Made by a program: the position numbers and the translations under genes
Part shown: one piece after another, positions 8,478-16,675 of the stretch
How the letters are laid out: each line of letters opens with the position of its first letter
How positions within the stretch are numbered: the stretch's first letter is position 1
Assembly (NCBI GenBank): GCA_036011085.1
Contig: DASCMS010000057.1
Span: forward strand, 51,435-115,434
Reading direction: 5' to 3'
Length of the DNA: 64,000 nt
Source of the DNA: UBA8231 sp036011085
GTDB taxonomy: Bacteria; Latescibacterota; UBA2968; UBA8231
Notes under the pieces: model-generated
The model's input: only the letters and a program-made list of their open reading frames with translations
Told to the model about the DNA's origin: nothing
The model's database searches: none

Positions 8478-9914
8478 ATGTTTGACCGCGCGCCGAAACT
8501 CGAAAAGGCCTTCCGCCGATATCCGCAGACGCCCCTCTTCGCACGTCTGGCCGACCACTTCCTGCGCCGCGGCAGGCTGATGCAGGCTCAGGCTCTCTGC
8601 GAGGAGGGATGTGAGCGGTTCCCCGCCTATCCCACCGGGTTCATCGTGCTCAGTCGCTGTTTCGAACGGCAGCGGATGTGGGAAGAGGCTCGCATCGCTC
8701 TCGACCGCAGTCTGCGGCTCGACCCCGACAACCCGGCAGCTTATCGACGCCTCAGCAGAATCTACCAGGAGATGGACAACGACACGCTGGCGCTTAAATG
8801 CCTGGAGCGTGCCACCACCCTCGATCCGCTGAGCCAGACGCTGGCCGCTGAGCTCGACCGCCTTGCCAGGAGTGTGCGGCACCACAGGGGGGTGGCCGGG
8901 CAGTCGGCCACTGCGCCAGACACGGTGACGCCCGAGGTCCAGGTCGTGGCGGAGGAACTCGAGGAGGCCCCTGAGGAGGCCACCGTCGATTCTCCTATTG
9001 AGGAGGCCGCCTCTGAGAGTCCGGTGTCGGCAGCCGTGAGCGTCGATGACACGCCTGACGCAGGGCCGGGGCCGGTTGCCTCAGGGGCGGGAGAGGCCCC
9101 GGAGGCAGATGACGGCGAAGGTCTCTTTGATGTCACAGACGTCGCCGCCGAGGACCCGGGGCCTGAAGAGGCCGACGAACCCTTCGGACAGGTGCAACCC
9201 CAGCCGGAATGGGAAGACACCGAGGCCGACCCTGATGTGCTTGCTGAGCCTGCCCCCTCTGTACCCCTCGAAGAAGAGATGGTGTCCGAGCCGGTGATGG
9301 AGGCCGACCTCGAAGCAGACGTCCCGGAAGCCGACGTCCCCGAACCTGAAGCGGAACCGGCTGCCGCCGATGACGACGAGGTCGCCGCCCTTGGCGCCGG
9401 GCTGTTCGAGGACGACGCCGATGTGGCCAGAGCCCCCCTGCCCCCCTCGACGGCGCTCCCGACTCGGCCCGCGCCGGCCAGACCACCGGCAGACTCAACA
9501 GCGGCCGTCCCGACCCCGGAACCAACGGCGGCCCCCAGGATCCCGGCGGCCGCTCCGGACGAGGCAGCGCCTCTGCCCATCGACCTGCTGGCGGAGAACG
9601 AGAAGGATGAGGAAACATCGGCGACAGCTCCTGCAGCTGAAGCCGAGGCGGCCGTGTCCCAGCTGCCCGGCCGGCACACCGAAGAACTGACGGAGCTGCT
9701 GCGCGAATTTGGCCAGGAGGATGCCGATGCCGGTGGCGAAGGCGAGCAGCTGACGGGCGAACCCGTGGCGACAGTGACCCTCGCCGCGCTGTACGCAAGG
9801 CAGGGCTACGCCGACCAGGCACAGGAGACGTACCAGCGCATCCTGGACACCGAACCCGAAAACGAGGCGGCCCGACGTGGCCTGTCCGAGTTGAATTCAG
9901 AACCGTCTGACTGA
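8478..9914 (+). CDS. TPR protein with long acidic linker
   Basis: 478 residues. The N-terminal ~130 residues carry TPR-type helix pairs (for example ARIALDRSLRLDPDNPAAYR and CLERATTLDPLSQ). Residues about 145-400 are a low-complexity acidic, Ala/Pro/Glu-rich linker with short repeats such as EADVPEADVPEPEAE. A final TPR unit (LAALYARQGYADQAQETYQ) closes the protein. No signal peptide or membrane segment. It probably acts as a cytoplasmic scaffold for protein contacts; partner unknown. Gene context (efp, gcvH next) gives no specific role. Confidence 0.8.
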   Translation: MFDRAPKLEKAFRRYPQTPLFARLADHFLRRGRLMQAQALCEEGCERFPAYPTGFIVLSRCFERQRMWEEARIALDRSLRLDPDNPAAYRRLSRIYQEMDNDTLALKCLERATTLDPLSQTLAAELDRLARSVRHHRGVAGQSATAPDTVTPEVQVVAEELEEAPEEATVDSPIEEAASESPVSAAVSVDDTPDAGPGPVASGAGEAPEADDGEGLFDVTDVAAEDPGPEEADEPFGQVQPQPEWEDTEADPDVLAEPAPSVPLEEEMVSEPVMEADLEADVPEADVPEPEAEPAAADDDEVAALGAGLFEDDADVARAPLPPSTALPTRPAPARPPADSTAAVPTPEPTAAPRIPAAAPDEAAPLPIDLLAENEKDEETSATAPAAEAEAAVSQLPGRHTEELTELLREFGQEDADAGGEGEQLTGEPVATVTLAALYARQGYADQAQETYQRILDTEPENEAARRGLSELNSEPSD

Positions 9915-9932
9915 CACAGACCCGAAGGGACC

Positions 9933-10490
9933 ATGGCAGACACCAGTGATTTCCGTAACGGCTTCACGATGAAGCTCGACAATGACCTCTGGTCCATCGT
10001 CGAGTTCCAGCACGTCAAACCGGGAAAGGGCGGAGCCTTTGTCCGTACCCGGTTGAAGAGCATGAGCACCGGCAACGTCATCGATCGGACCTTCCGCTCC
10101 GGCGACAAGGTCGAGGACGTACGTATCGAGAAGCGTGAAATGCAGTTTCTCTACGCCGAGGGCGACACCTACCACCTGATGGACTCTGAGACGTACGAGC
10201 AGATCGGCGTGCAGAAAGACATGATCGGGGAGGCCGCTGACCTGCTGCAGGAGAACGAGACCACCTTCGTCCTGGTGGCCGAGGAGCGCCCCATCGGCGT
10301 GGAACTGCCCAATTTCGTCGAGATCAAGGTCAGGCACACCGACCCGGGGGTGAAGGGCGACACGGCCACCGGGGCGGTCAAGCCGGCCACCCTCGAGACG
10401 GGTGCCGTCGTCTCCGTGCCCCTCTTTGTCAATCAGGGAGATGTTCTCAAGATCGACACACGAACCTGTTCCTACGTTGAGCGTGTCTGA
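9933..10490 (+). CDS. efp: Translation elongation factor P
   Basis: 185 residues, the standard length. All three beta-barrel domains are recognisable: the start FRNGFTMKLDNDLW, the tip loop HVKPGKGGAF with the modifiable lysine at residue 32, GDKVEDVRIEKREMQFLY in domain II, and the C-terminal GDVLKIDTRTCSYVERV. EF-P binds the ribosomal E site and relieves stalling at consecutive prolines. The lysine at the tip implies EpmA-type or other lysine modification, but no modification gene lies in this window. It sits 18 bases after the TPR gene and 14 before gcvH. Confidence 0.97.
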   Translation: MADTSDFRNGFTMKLDNDLWSIVEFQHVKPGKGGAFVRTRLKSMSTGNVIDRTFRSGDKVEDVRIEKREMQFLYAEGDTYHLMDSETYEQIGVQKDMIGEAADLLQENETTFVLVAEERPIGVELPNFVEIKVRHTDPGVKGDTATGAVKPATLETGAVVSVPLFVNQGDVLKIDTRTCSYVERV

Positions 10491-10504
10491 GAAAGGAACC
10501 ATCG

Positions 10505-10924
10505 ATGGCAGATTCGGAGACCGATTCTGACTCGTCCGAGACGAGGACCCCGGAGGAACTGAAGTTCAGCGAGCAACACGAGTGGATCTCCCTCGACAGC
10601 GGTGTGGGCACGATCGGAATCACCGACTACGCCCAGTCCGAGCTGGGAGATATCGTCTTTGTCGAATTGCCCGGCGTCGGTGATGTCCTGGAGAAGGGGC
10701 AGACCTTTGGCACGGTAGAAGCCGTCAAGACCGTAGAGGATCTCTACTGCCCCGTGAGCGGCGAGATCGTCGAGGTCAACGAAACCCTCGAGGAGAGCGC
10801 CGAGCAGGTGAACGCCGATCCCTACGGCGATGGCTGGATGATCAAGATCCGCCTGGGCGATGCCGGCGAAGTGGAAGAGCTGCTCACTCCTGAGGCCTAC
10901 AGGGAGTTTGTCGAGGACGCCTGA
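10505..10924 (+). CDS. gcvH: Glycine cleavage system H protein (lipoyl carrier)
   Basis: 139 residues. A 17-residue acidic Ser/Glu-rich extension precedes the conserved start (FSEQHEWISL). The core GITDYAQSELGDIVFVELP and the lipoylation site VEAVKTVEDLYCPVSG (lysine 75) are intact, and the usual C-terminal GDGWMIKI is present. H protein shuttles the aminomethyl group between glycine cleavage P, T and L proteins. None of gcvT, gcvP or lipoate-attachment genes is adjacent, so it is a lone carrier here. The lpdA gene at 62300 could supply the L protein. Confidence 0.95.
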   Translation: MADSETDSDSSETRTPEELKFSEQHEWISLDSGVGTIGITDYAQSELGDIVFVELPGVGDVLEKGQTFGTVEAVKTVEDLYCPVSGEIVEVNETLEESAEQVNADPYGDGWMIKIRLGDAGEVEELLTPEAYREFVEDA

Positions 10925-10974
10925 GCCGGATTGACGGTGTGGCGTACAGCCCGTTTACTCTCCCGGGATATGCC

Positions 10975-11541
10975 ATGATCCGCGCCGTCTCCTACAGTGC
11001 GCCTCCGGTGCCCGACCCGGGCCCGCGCCTGGCGCCCGTCCTCGACGAGATCGTACTGGTTCTCAATCAGAACTACGAGCCGCTGAACGTGTGCTCGGTG
11101 CGGCGTGCCCTGACGCTGGTCTTCTGCGGCAAGGCCAGCAGTGTCGAACTCGGCGATGGCCGTGTACGGACGGTGTCCGATGCCTTCCCGGTGCCCAGTG
11201 TCGTGCGCCTCGAACGCTACATCCGGGCGCCGCGCCGGCGGGTGGTGCTGTCCAAGCGCAATATCCTCAAGCGGGACAGCTACCAGTGCCAGTACTGCGG
11301 CATGGTGGATCGCAAAATGACGGTCGACCACGTGGTGCCCAAGAAGCGCAACGGCCCCGAGACCTGGGAGAACCTGGTCGCCGCCTGTGTGTCCTGCAAC
11401 GCCCGCAAGGGAGATCGACCGTTGGAGCAGGTGGACCTGCGCCTGCGGCGTAAACCCAAGCGGCCGAACAACGTCACCTTCATCCGCAACTTTGTCGGCG
11501 TCACCGACCAGCGCTGGAAACCATACCTCTTCCTTGACTGA
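10975..11541 (+). CDS. HNH endonuclease-fold protein
   Basis: 188 residues from the ATG at 10975; a GTG at 10939 would add 12. An N-terminal region (LVLNQNYEPLNVCSVRRAL) is followed by a classic HNH zinc finger: CQYCG, then TVDHVVPKKRNGPETWENLV with the catalytic histidine, then CVSCNARKGDR. The C-terminus WKPYLFLD is typical of the chromosomal single HNH proteins found across phyla. Their cellular role is unclear. There is no adjacent methylase or restriction subunit, so a restriction system is not indicated. Confidence 0.88.
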   Translation: MIRAVSYSAPPVPDPGPRLAPVLDEIVLVLNQNYEPLNVCSVRRALTLVFCGKASSVELGDGRVRTVSDAFPVPSVVRLERYIRAPRRRVVLSKRNILKRDSYQCQYCGMVDRKMTVDHVVPKKRNGPETWENLVAACVSCNARKGDRPLEQVDLRLRRKPKRPNNVTFIRNFVGVTDQRWKPYLFLD

Positions 11542-12409
11542 TCATCCTCCTGTCGAACCAGGCCGCGACGCCGATGCTGCCGACGATCCCTACGGGATCC
11601 GCCTCGGTGTTTTCGAGGGGCCGTTGGACCTGCTTCTCTACCTCATCCGCAAGAATGAGGTGGACATCTACGACATCCCCGTCGCCACGATCACGAACCA
11701 GTACCTGGCGTTCCTGAGCTCCGGCGTGCATCTGCTCGACCTCGAGCAGGCCGCCGACTTCATCCTCATGGCGGCGACGCTGATGAAGGTGAAGTCCCAG
11801 ATGCTTCTGCCACGTGACATAGAGGGAGATGAAACCCTCGAGGACGGCGTCGGCGATCCGCGGGAGGAATTGGTACGGAGACTGCTCGAGTACCAGCAGT
11901 TCAAGGATATCGCCGGGTGGCTCGGCGATCAGGGGAAGCAACAGCGGGACATCTTCCAGCGCCCCGGTCACCTCGATGCGAGGGATGCCGAGGCCGGCCT
12001 GCACCCCGTGTCCCTCTTCGATCTGCTCAAGGTGTACAAGCATGTCATCGACCATGTGCCCGATACCGTCGTGCACGAGATCGTCGAGGCGGGCGCCTCG
12101 GTCGAGGAAAGTATCCATCGCATCCTCGCCGAGCTCGACACGCGTTCCCGTGTCAGATTCCACGAACTGATCACCGGCCAGAGCCGGGTCAACATGGTGG
12201 CCACCTTCATCGGCGTCCTCGAGTTGCTCAAGTCACAGCGCATCCGGGTGCAGCAGGCCAGGCCCTTCGACGACATCTGGATCGAGGGACGCGCCGAAGA
12301 GGACCGGACCCTGCCGATACCCGAGGCAGAGGAGGACGCCGATCAGGACGCTGATCAGGAGACACAGATCATCGAACTGCGGCCCGGTGCAGAGGAGCCA
12401 CCTTCATGA
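11534..12409 (+). CDS. scpA: Segregation and condensation protein A
   Basis: 291 residues from a TTG at 11534 that overlaps the HNH stop by eight bases; no better in-frame start precedes the conserved core. ScpA hallmarks are GVFEGPLDLLLYLIRKNEVD at the N-terminus, the long helical middle, and the C-terminal winged helix MVATFIGVLELLKSQRIRV. ScpA is the kleisin that bridges SMC heads in chromosome condensation. The stop overlaps scpB by ATGA, the normal arrangement. An acidic tail of about 40 residues includes a short tandem repeat (ADQDADQ). Confidence 0.93.
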   Translation: MTDHPPVEPGRDADAADDPYGIRLGVFEGPLDLLLYLIRKNEVDIYDIPVATITNQYLAFLSSGVHLLDLEQAADFILMAATLMKVKSQMLLPRDIEGDETLEDGVGDPREELVRRLLEYQQFKDIAGWLGDQGKQQRDIFQRPGHLDARDAEAGLHPVSLFDLLKVYKHVIDHVPDTVVHEIVEAGASVEESIHRILAELDTRSRVRFHELITGQSRVNMVATFIGVLELLKSQRIRVQQARPFDDIWIEGRAEEDRTLPIPEAEEDADQDADQETQIIELRPGAEEPPS

Positions 12410-13131
12410 GTGACGACGAAGAGCAGGACCAGGCCTCGAGCCAGCAGTCCGAGGCAGAGGACAAGCCCGGCCGCGAAAGTCTCGATCCCGAGAAGGTGCG
12501 CGGCATCGTCGAGGCGGTTCTCATGACCTCCGATTCGCCGGTGACACCCGGCAAGTTGCAGGGCCTGATCAAAGGTGTGAACGGACGTGACCTGCGACGG
12601 GCCGTGGACGAGCTGAACCAGGCCTACCAGGAGGGTGATCACGCCATGCTGATCACCGAAGTCGCCGGGGGCTTCCAGGTTGTCACGCGCAAGGAATACG
12701 GGCCCTGGGTCCGCAAATTCCACGACCATGGCCAGATTCGCCTGTCCCAGGCCGCCCTCGAGACGCTGGCCATCATCGGTTTCAAGCAACCAGTGACCCG
12801 CATCGAGGTCGACAATGTGCGCGGCGTGGACTCCGGTGGCGTTCTGCGGACCCTGATGGAGCTGAACATGATCCGCATCGTCGGCCGCTCCGAGGGGGTG
12901 GGTCGCCCCATGCTGTTCGGCACGACGCGGGATTTCATGACCCACTTCGGCCTGCGCAGCCTCGCCGACCTGCCCAAGCCTAGAGAGCTGGACGAGCTGC
13001 TCGCCGAAGGCGAGCGCAGGGCCCAGGCAGTGCCGACAGACGAGGAGATGGCGGAGCCGCCCGATGACGGTCTGCCCGCCATCGGTGAGCCGGTGGACGA
13101 ACAGGACCACGAGGACAGTGGCGACGGCTGA
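12406..13131 (+). CDS. scpB: Segregation and condensation protein B
   Basis: 241 residues, coupled to scpA by ATGA. Two winged-helix regions are visible. The first contains VRGIVEAVLMTSDSPVTPGK, and the second has the conserved SQAALETLAIIGFKQPVTR followed by the VRGVDS segment. GRPMLFGTTRDFMTHFGL is the typical family end. ScpB dimers bind ScpA and regulate the SMC complex. A charged, low-complexity N-terminus (about 28 residues) and an acidic C-terminal tail extend beyond the core. Confidence 0.94.
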   Translation: MSDDEEQDQASSQQSEAEDKPGRESLDPEKVRGIVEAVLMTSDSPVTPGKLQGLIKGVNGRDLRRAVDELNQAYQEGDHAMLITEVAGGFQVVTRKEYGPWVRKFHDHGQIRLSQAALETLAIIGFKQPVTRIEVDNVRGVDSGGVLRTLMELNMIRIVGRSEGVGRPMLFGTTRDFMTHFGLRSLADLPKPRELDELLAEGERRAQAVPTDEEMAEPPDDGLPAIGEPVDEQDHEDSGDG

Positions 13132-13147
13132 TCCTGCCACAGAGCCC

Positions 13148-13879
13148 ATGCGGCTCAACCGTTTCCTCGCCCGCGCCGGGGTCGCCTCCCGCCGCCGCTG
13201 CGACGACTTGATCGCCGCCGGCGCCGTGCGCGTCAACGGCGCCCCGCCCAAGGGGGCGGGAGATCGTGTCGATCCAGCCCGCGACCGGGTCGAGGTCGAT
13301 GGTCGTGGCCTGGTATCGCTGCCGGCGGCCAACGAGTACGTCCTGCTCAACAAGCGCCGCGACACGCTGGTGACCAAGTCCGATGAGCGTGGCCGCCACA
13401 CGATCTACGAAGGGCTGAAGCTGCGCCCGGGTACAGTCGCTGTGGGCCGACTCGACCGCGACACCACCGGCTGCCTGCTGCTCACCGACGACGGCGAGCT
13501 CGCCTACCGTCTGATGCACCCCAGCTTCGGCGCCGAAAAGCGCTACGTCGCGGCGGTCCGCGGGCAGCCGACACATACCACATTGCGCCGCCTGCGCGAG
13601 GGTGTCACCCTCGAAGATGGTCCCACCGCGCCGGCGCAGGCACAACGACTGCACGACGATGACGGCGGACACGCCCGCCTCGAGCTGATCCTCAAGGAGG
13701 GGCGCAAGCACCAGGTGAAGCGTATGTGCGAGGCCGTCGGACACCGCGTCGTTCACCTGCGGCGGGAGAGCTTCGCCGGTCTCGACATCCACTCCCTCGC
13801 CCCCGGCGCCTCCCGTCGGCTGCGACCGCGGGAAATCAGCCATCTGCGATCCCTGGTAGGGCTGGACCAGCCCGGCTGA
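13148..13879 (+). CDS. RsuA/RluB-family ribosomal pseudouridine synthase
   Basis: 243 residues from the ATG at 13148; a GTG at 13118 inside scpB would add ten residues. An N-terminal S4 RNA-binding domain (LNRFLARAGVASRRRCDDLI) is followed by the synthase domain with the catalytic aspartate in VGRLDRDTTGCLLLTDDGEL and the late motif GRKHQVKRMCEAVGH. These enzymes isomerise a uridine in 23S or 16S rRNA; RluB is the likeliest equivalent given the scpB neighbour, a common pairing. The stop shares one base with the cmk start. Confidence 0.9.
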   Translation: MRLNRFLARAGVASRRRCDDLIAAGAVRVNGAPPKGAGDRVDPARDRVEVDGRGLVSLPAANEYVLLNKRRDTLVTKSDERGRHTIYEGLKLRPGTVAVGRLDRDTTGCLLLTDDGELAYRLMHPSFGAEKRYVAAVRGQPTHTTLRRLREGVTLEDGPTAPAQAQRLHDDDGGHARLELILKEGRKHQVKRMCEAVGHRVVHLRRESFAGLDIHSLAPGASRRLRPREISHLRSLVGLDQPG

Positions 13880-14556
13880 TGGCGGGACCGCGAGGGTTGA
13901 TCGTCGCCATCGACGGCGTCATCGGCGCCGGCAAGTCCACCGTTGCCCGTGGCGTCGCCGCCGTCCTCGGATACCGCCACCTCGACACCGGTGCCATGTA
14001 CCGAGCGGTCGCCCTCAGCGCCGGTCGCCGCGGCATCGGCCCGGGAGATGCCAACCGCCTGCAGTCCCTGCTCGACAGCATGCATCTGGATCTCGAGCCC
14101 GAGGAGCAGGGCGGTCGCATCCGCATTGACCATCAGGACGTGACCGAGGCCATCCGCAGCCCGGACGTGTCCCGCGTCGTCGGTTCCTATGCCGACGTCC
14201 CCGCCGTGCGCCGCGCCCTCGTACAGCAACAGCAGGCCGCCGGTCGGCTGGGGGGCGTGGTCGCCGAGGGACGGGATATGACCAGCGTCGTCTTCCCCGA
14301 CGCCGACCTGAAGATCTTCATGATCGCCGATCTCGATGAACGCGCCCGTCGCCGACATCGGGAATTCGTCGACAAGGGCGTCGACATCACTGTCGATCAG
14401 GTCCGCCTCGACATCGAGCAGCGGGATCGGGAGGACGCCGTGCGGGACTACGGCGGCGACGATGCATCCGATTTCGTGGAGGTCGACACCACCGGCCTGG
14501 ATATCGACGCCGTGGTGGCACGAATCATTTCTCTTGCCCAACAGCGCGGCGCCTAG
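13879..14556 (+). CDS. cmk: Cytidylate kinase
   Basis: 225 residues from the ATG at 13879. The P-loop is GVIGAGKSTVARG, followed by HLDTGAMYRAVAL, the GGVVAEGRDMTSVVFPDADLK segment typical of CMP kinase, and a lid RRRHREF. It phosphorylates CMP and dCMP. The variant glycine-valine-isoleucine P-loop (more often GPAGAGKS) is unusual but functional residues G, K and S/T are kept. The cmk-rpsA order is widely conserved. Confidence 0.93.
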   Translation: MAGPRGLIVAIDGVIGAGKSTVARGVAAVLGYRHLDTGAMYRAVALSAGRRGIGPGDANRLQSLLDSMHLDLEPEEQGGRIRIDHQDVTEAIRSPDVSRVVGSYADVPAVRRALVQQQQAAGRLGGVVAEGRDMTSVVFPDADLKIFMIADLDERARRRHREFVDKGVDITVDQVRLDIEQRDREDAVRDYGGDDASDFVEVDTTGLDIDAVVARIISLAQQRGA

Positions 14557-14674
14557 GACATTATATGGCTGTATCATTTCGGGATGAACCGCCAGGTTCG
14601 TCTACTCCACCCACCCTTTCCCGGTGACGCGGTTCGCCACGACCTCGTCGCCGCAGCAAGTGAGCCCAACGCGC

Positions 14675-16501
14675 ATGACCGAAACCACAACCGCACCTCC
14701 CGAAGACACCGTCGACGTAGAAGCCGCCCCGCCGGCCCCGCCCACCGCCAAGCCGGTGTACGGGCAGATCAGCATCGACGAGCTGGACCGGCCCGAATAC
14801 GAGGAGGCCGAGTTCGACCAGCTCTCGCAGATGTATGACGAGAGCTTCTCCGGCATCAAGGAAGGCGAGATCGTTCAGGGGAAGGTGGTCAACATCAACC
14901 CCAACGAGGTCCTCGTCGACATCGGCTTCAAGTCCGAGGGCGCCATCCCCATCAAGGAGTTCGGCGACGACCCCGCCGCCATCGACATCGGCCAGGAGGT
15001 CGAGGTCTTCCTCGAGAACGTCGAAGACCTCGAAGGACGCGTCGTGTTGTCCAAGCAGAAGGCCGACTTCATGCGCGTCTGGGACGGCATCAAGGAGGCC
15101 CACGACGACGGCTCCACCGTTCGCGGCCGCCTCATGCGTCGCATCAAGGGCGGCATCGTCGTCGACCTGCTCGGCGTCGAGGCTTTCCTCCCGGGTTCGC
15201 AGATCGACATCCGTCAGGTCAAGAATTTCGATCAGTACCTGGGCAACGAATACGAATTCAAGATCATCAAGCTCAACAAGGCGCGCCGCAATATCGTCGT
15301 TTCGCGTCGTTCCGTACTCGAGGAAGAGCGCGAGAAGATGCGTCAGGCCCTCGTGTCGGAGCTCGAGGACGGTCAGATCCGCGAGGGTGTGGTCAAGAAC
15401 ATCACTGACTTCGGCGCCTTCATCGACTTGGGCGGCCTCGACGGTCTGCTGCACATCACCGACATGTCCTGGGGCCGCGTGTCCCATCCGTCGGAGATGG
15501 TCAGCATCGGCGACCGCATCCGCGTCAAGGTTCTCAACTACGACCGTGACCGGGAGCGTATCTCTCTCGGCCTCAAGCAGCTGACCCCCCATCCCTGGGA
15601 AAACATCGGCGATCGCTACCCGGAGACGACGACCACCACAGGCAAGGTGGTCAGCATCACCGACTACGGCGCCTTTGTCGAGCTGGAAGAGGGTATCGAA
15701 GGCCTGGTCCACATCTCCGAGATGTCCTGGACGCAGCACGTCAGGCACCCCTCCAAGCTGGTCACGATCGGTGATCAGGTCGAGGTCATGGTGCTCAAGC
15801 TCGACGTGGAGAACCAGAAGATCTCTCTCGGCATGAAGCAGACCGACCCGGATCCCTGGGAAACCCTCGACAACCGCTATCCGAGCGCCACCCGGCTCGA
15901 GGGTACGGTGAAGAGCCTGACCAACTTCGGCGCCTTCGTCGAGATCGAGGAAGGCATCGACGGCCTCGTGCACATCTCCGACATGTCCTGGACCCGCCGT
16001 ATCCGCCAGGCCAGCGAGATGTTCAAGAAGGGGGATGTCATCCCCGTCGTCGTCACCGACATCGACCAGAAGCGCCGGCGGATCTCGCTGAGCCACAAGC
16101 TGTCATTCGAGAATCCCTGGCCGCAGCTGGCCGAGTCCTACGCCGTCGGCACCGAGACGAAGGGCCGCGTGTCCCGCCTGCTCGAGCGCGGCGTCGTCGT
16201 CAACCTCGAAAATGACGTCGACGGCTTCGTGCCTCTGTCGCAGCTGGGCATCGATGATCTCGAGAACCCGCGACAGAGCTTCGATCTGGAGCACGAGGTG
16301 CCCTTGAAGGTGGTCGAGTTCGACGAGGATCAGAAGAAGGTCGTGCTCAGCGTCATCGAATACCTGCGCGACAAGGACCAGCAGGAAGTCGACGAATACA
16401 CGGCCGCCCATCCGATCCGCGAGATCGTCGAAGAGCCGGAGGGTGAAGGCGAGGGCGAAGAGGAAGTCGACCGCGACGAAGAGATGGAGAGCTGGGGCTG
16501 A
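14675..16501 (+). CDS. rpsA: 30S ribosomal protein S1
   Basis: 608 residues from the ATG at 14675; the GTG at 14624 would add 17 residues of unlike composition. Six S1 repeats can be counted at about 63-128, 147-211, 232-301, 317-388, 404-475 and 491-559. Repeats 3-5 carry the strong FGAF(I/V)(D/E)-LVHISDMSW pattern; repeats 1 and 2, which bind the ribosome, are more diverged. The C-terminus is highly acidic. S1 binds mRNA and helps initiation on weakly structured leaders, which suits a genome with many poor Shine-Dalgarno sites. A strong terminator follows. Confidence 0.95.
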   Translation: MTETTTAPPEDTVDVEAAPPAPPTAKPVYGQISIDELDRPEYEEAEFDQLSQMYDESFSGIKEGEIVQGKVVNINPNEVLVDIGFKSEGAIPIKEFGDDPAAIDIGQEVEVFLENVEDLEGRVVLSKQKADFMRVWDGIKEAHDDGSTVRGRLMRRIKGGIVVDLLGVEAFLPGSQIDIRQVKNFDQYLGNEYEFKIIKLNKARRNIVVSRRSVLEEEREKMRQALVSELEDGQIREGVVKNITDFGAFIDLGGLDGLLHITDMSWGRVSHPSEMVSIGDRIRVKVLNYDRDRERISLGLKQLTPHPWENIGDRYPETTTTTGKVVSITDYGAFVELEEGIEGLVHISEMSWTQHVRHPSKLVTIGDQVEVMVLKLDVENQKISLGMKQTDPDPWETLDNRYPSATRLEGTVKSLTNFGAFVEIEEGIDGLVHISDMSWTRRIRQASEMFKKGDVIPVVVTDIDQKRRRISLSHKLSFENPWPQLAESYAVGTETKGRVSRLLERGVVVNLENDVDGFVPLSQLGIDDLENPRQSFDLEHEVPLKVVEFDEDQKKVVLSVIEYLRDKDQQEVDEYTAAHPIREIVEEPEGEGEGEEEVDRDEEMESWG

Positions 16502-16566
16502 TCTCCCACAGCCTCGCGTCTCCCTGAAGAACAACGATCCGGCAACGGATCGGATCCAGTTGTCTG

Positions 16567-16602
16567 GAGCGCAACCGGTCTGCGGGCCGGTTGCGCTCTT
16601 TT
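16567..16602 (+). terminator. Rho-independent terminator after rpsA
   Basis: A perfect 12-base stem, GAGCGCAACCGG at 16567-16578 with its complement at 16587-16598, an eight-base loop and a TTTT tail at 16599-16602. It lies 66 bases after the rpsA stop and ends the efp-to-rpsA transcription unit before mutS. Confidence 0.9.
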
Positions 16603-16675
16603 CGTCTGTACCCGCGTGTCAGTCTATCTTAAGGCTGTCTCATCGAGCCCCCACTCACCCTGCGGACCGAGTCGA

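Noticed and set aside
8762..9679. A 305-codon Ser/Gly/Ala-rich frame antisense to the TPR gene
   Set aside because: It is the complement of the acidic Ala/Pro/Glu linker, which leaves the reverse frame stop-free; no recognisable domain.
14557..14674. Possible promoter or leader RNA before rpsA (TTATAT at 14561)
   Set aside because: No -35 hexamer at a suitable distance and no recognisable S1-binding leader structure.
14561..16096. A 511-codon open frame antisense to rpsA
   Set aside because: It mirrors the S1 repeats of a highly GC-biased, conserved gene in the opposite frame; it has no family features and the plus strand product is clear.
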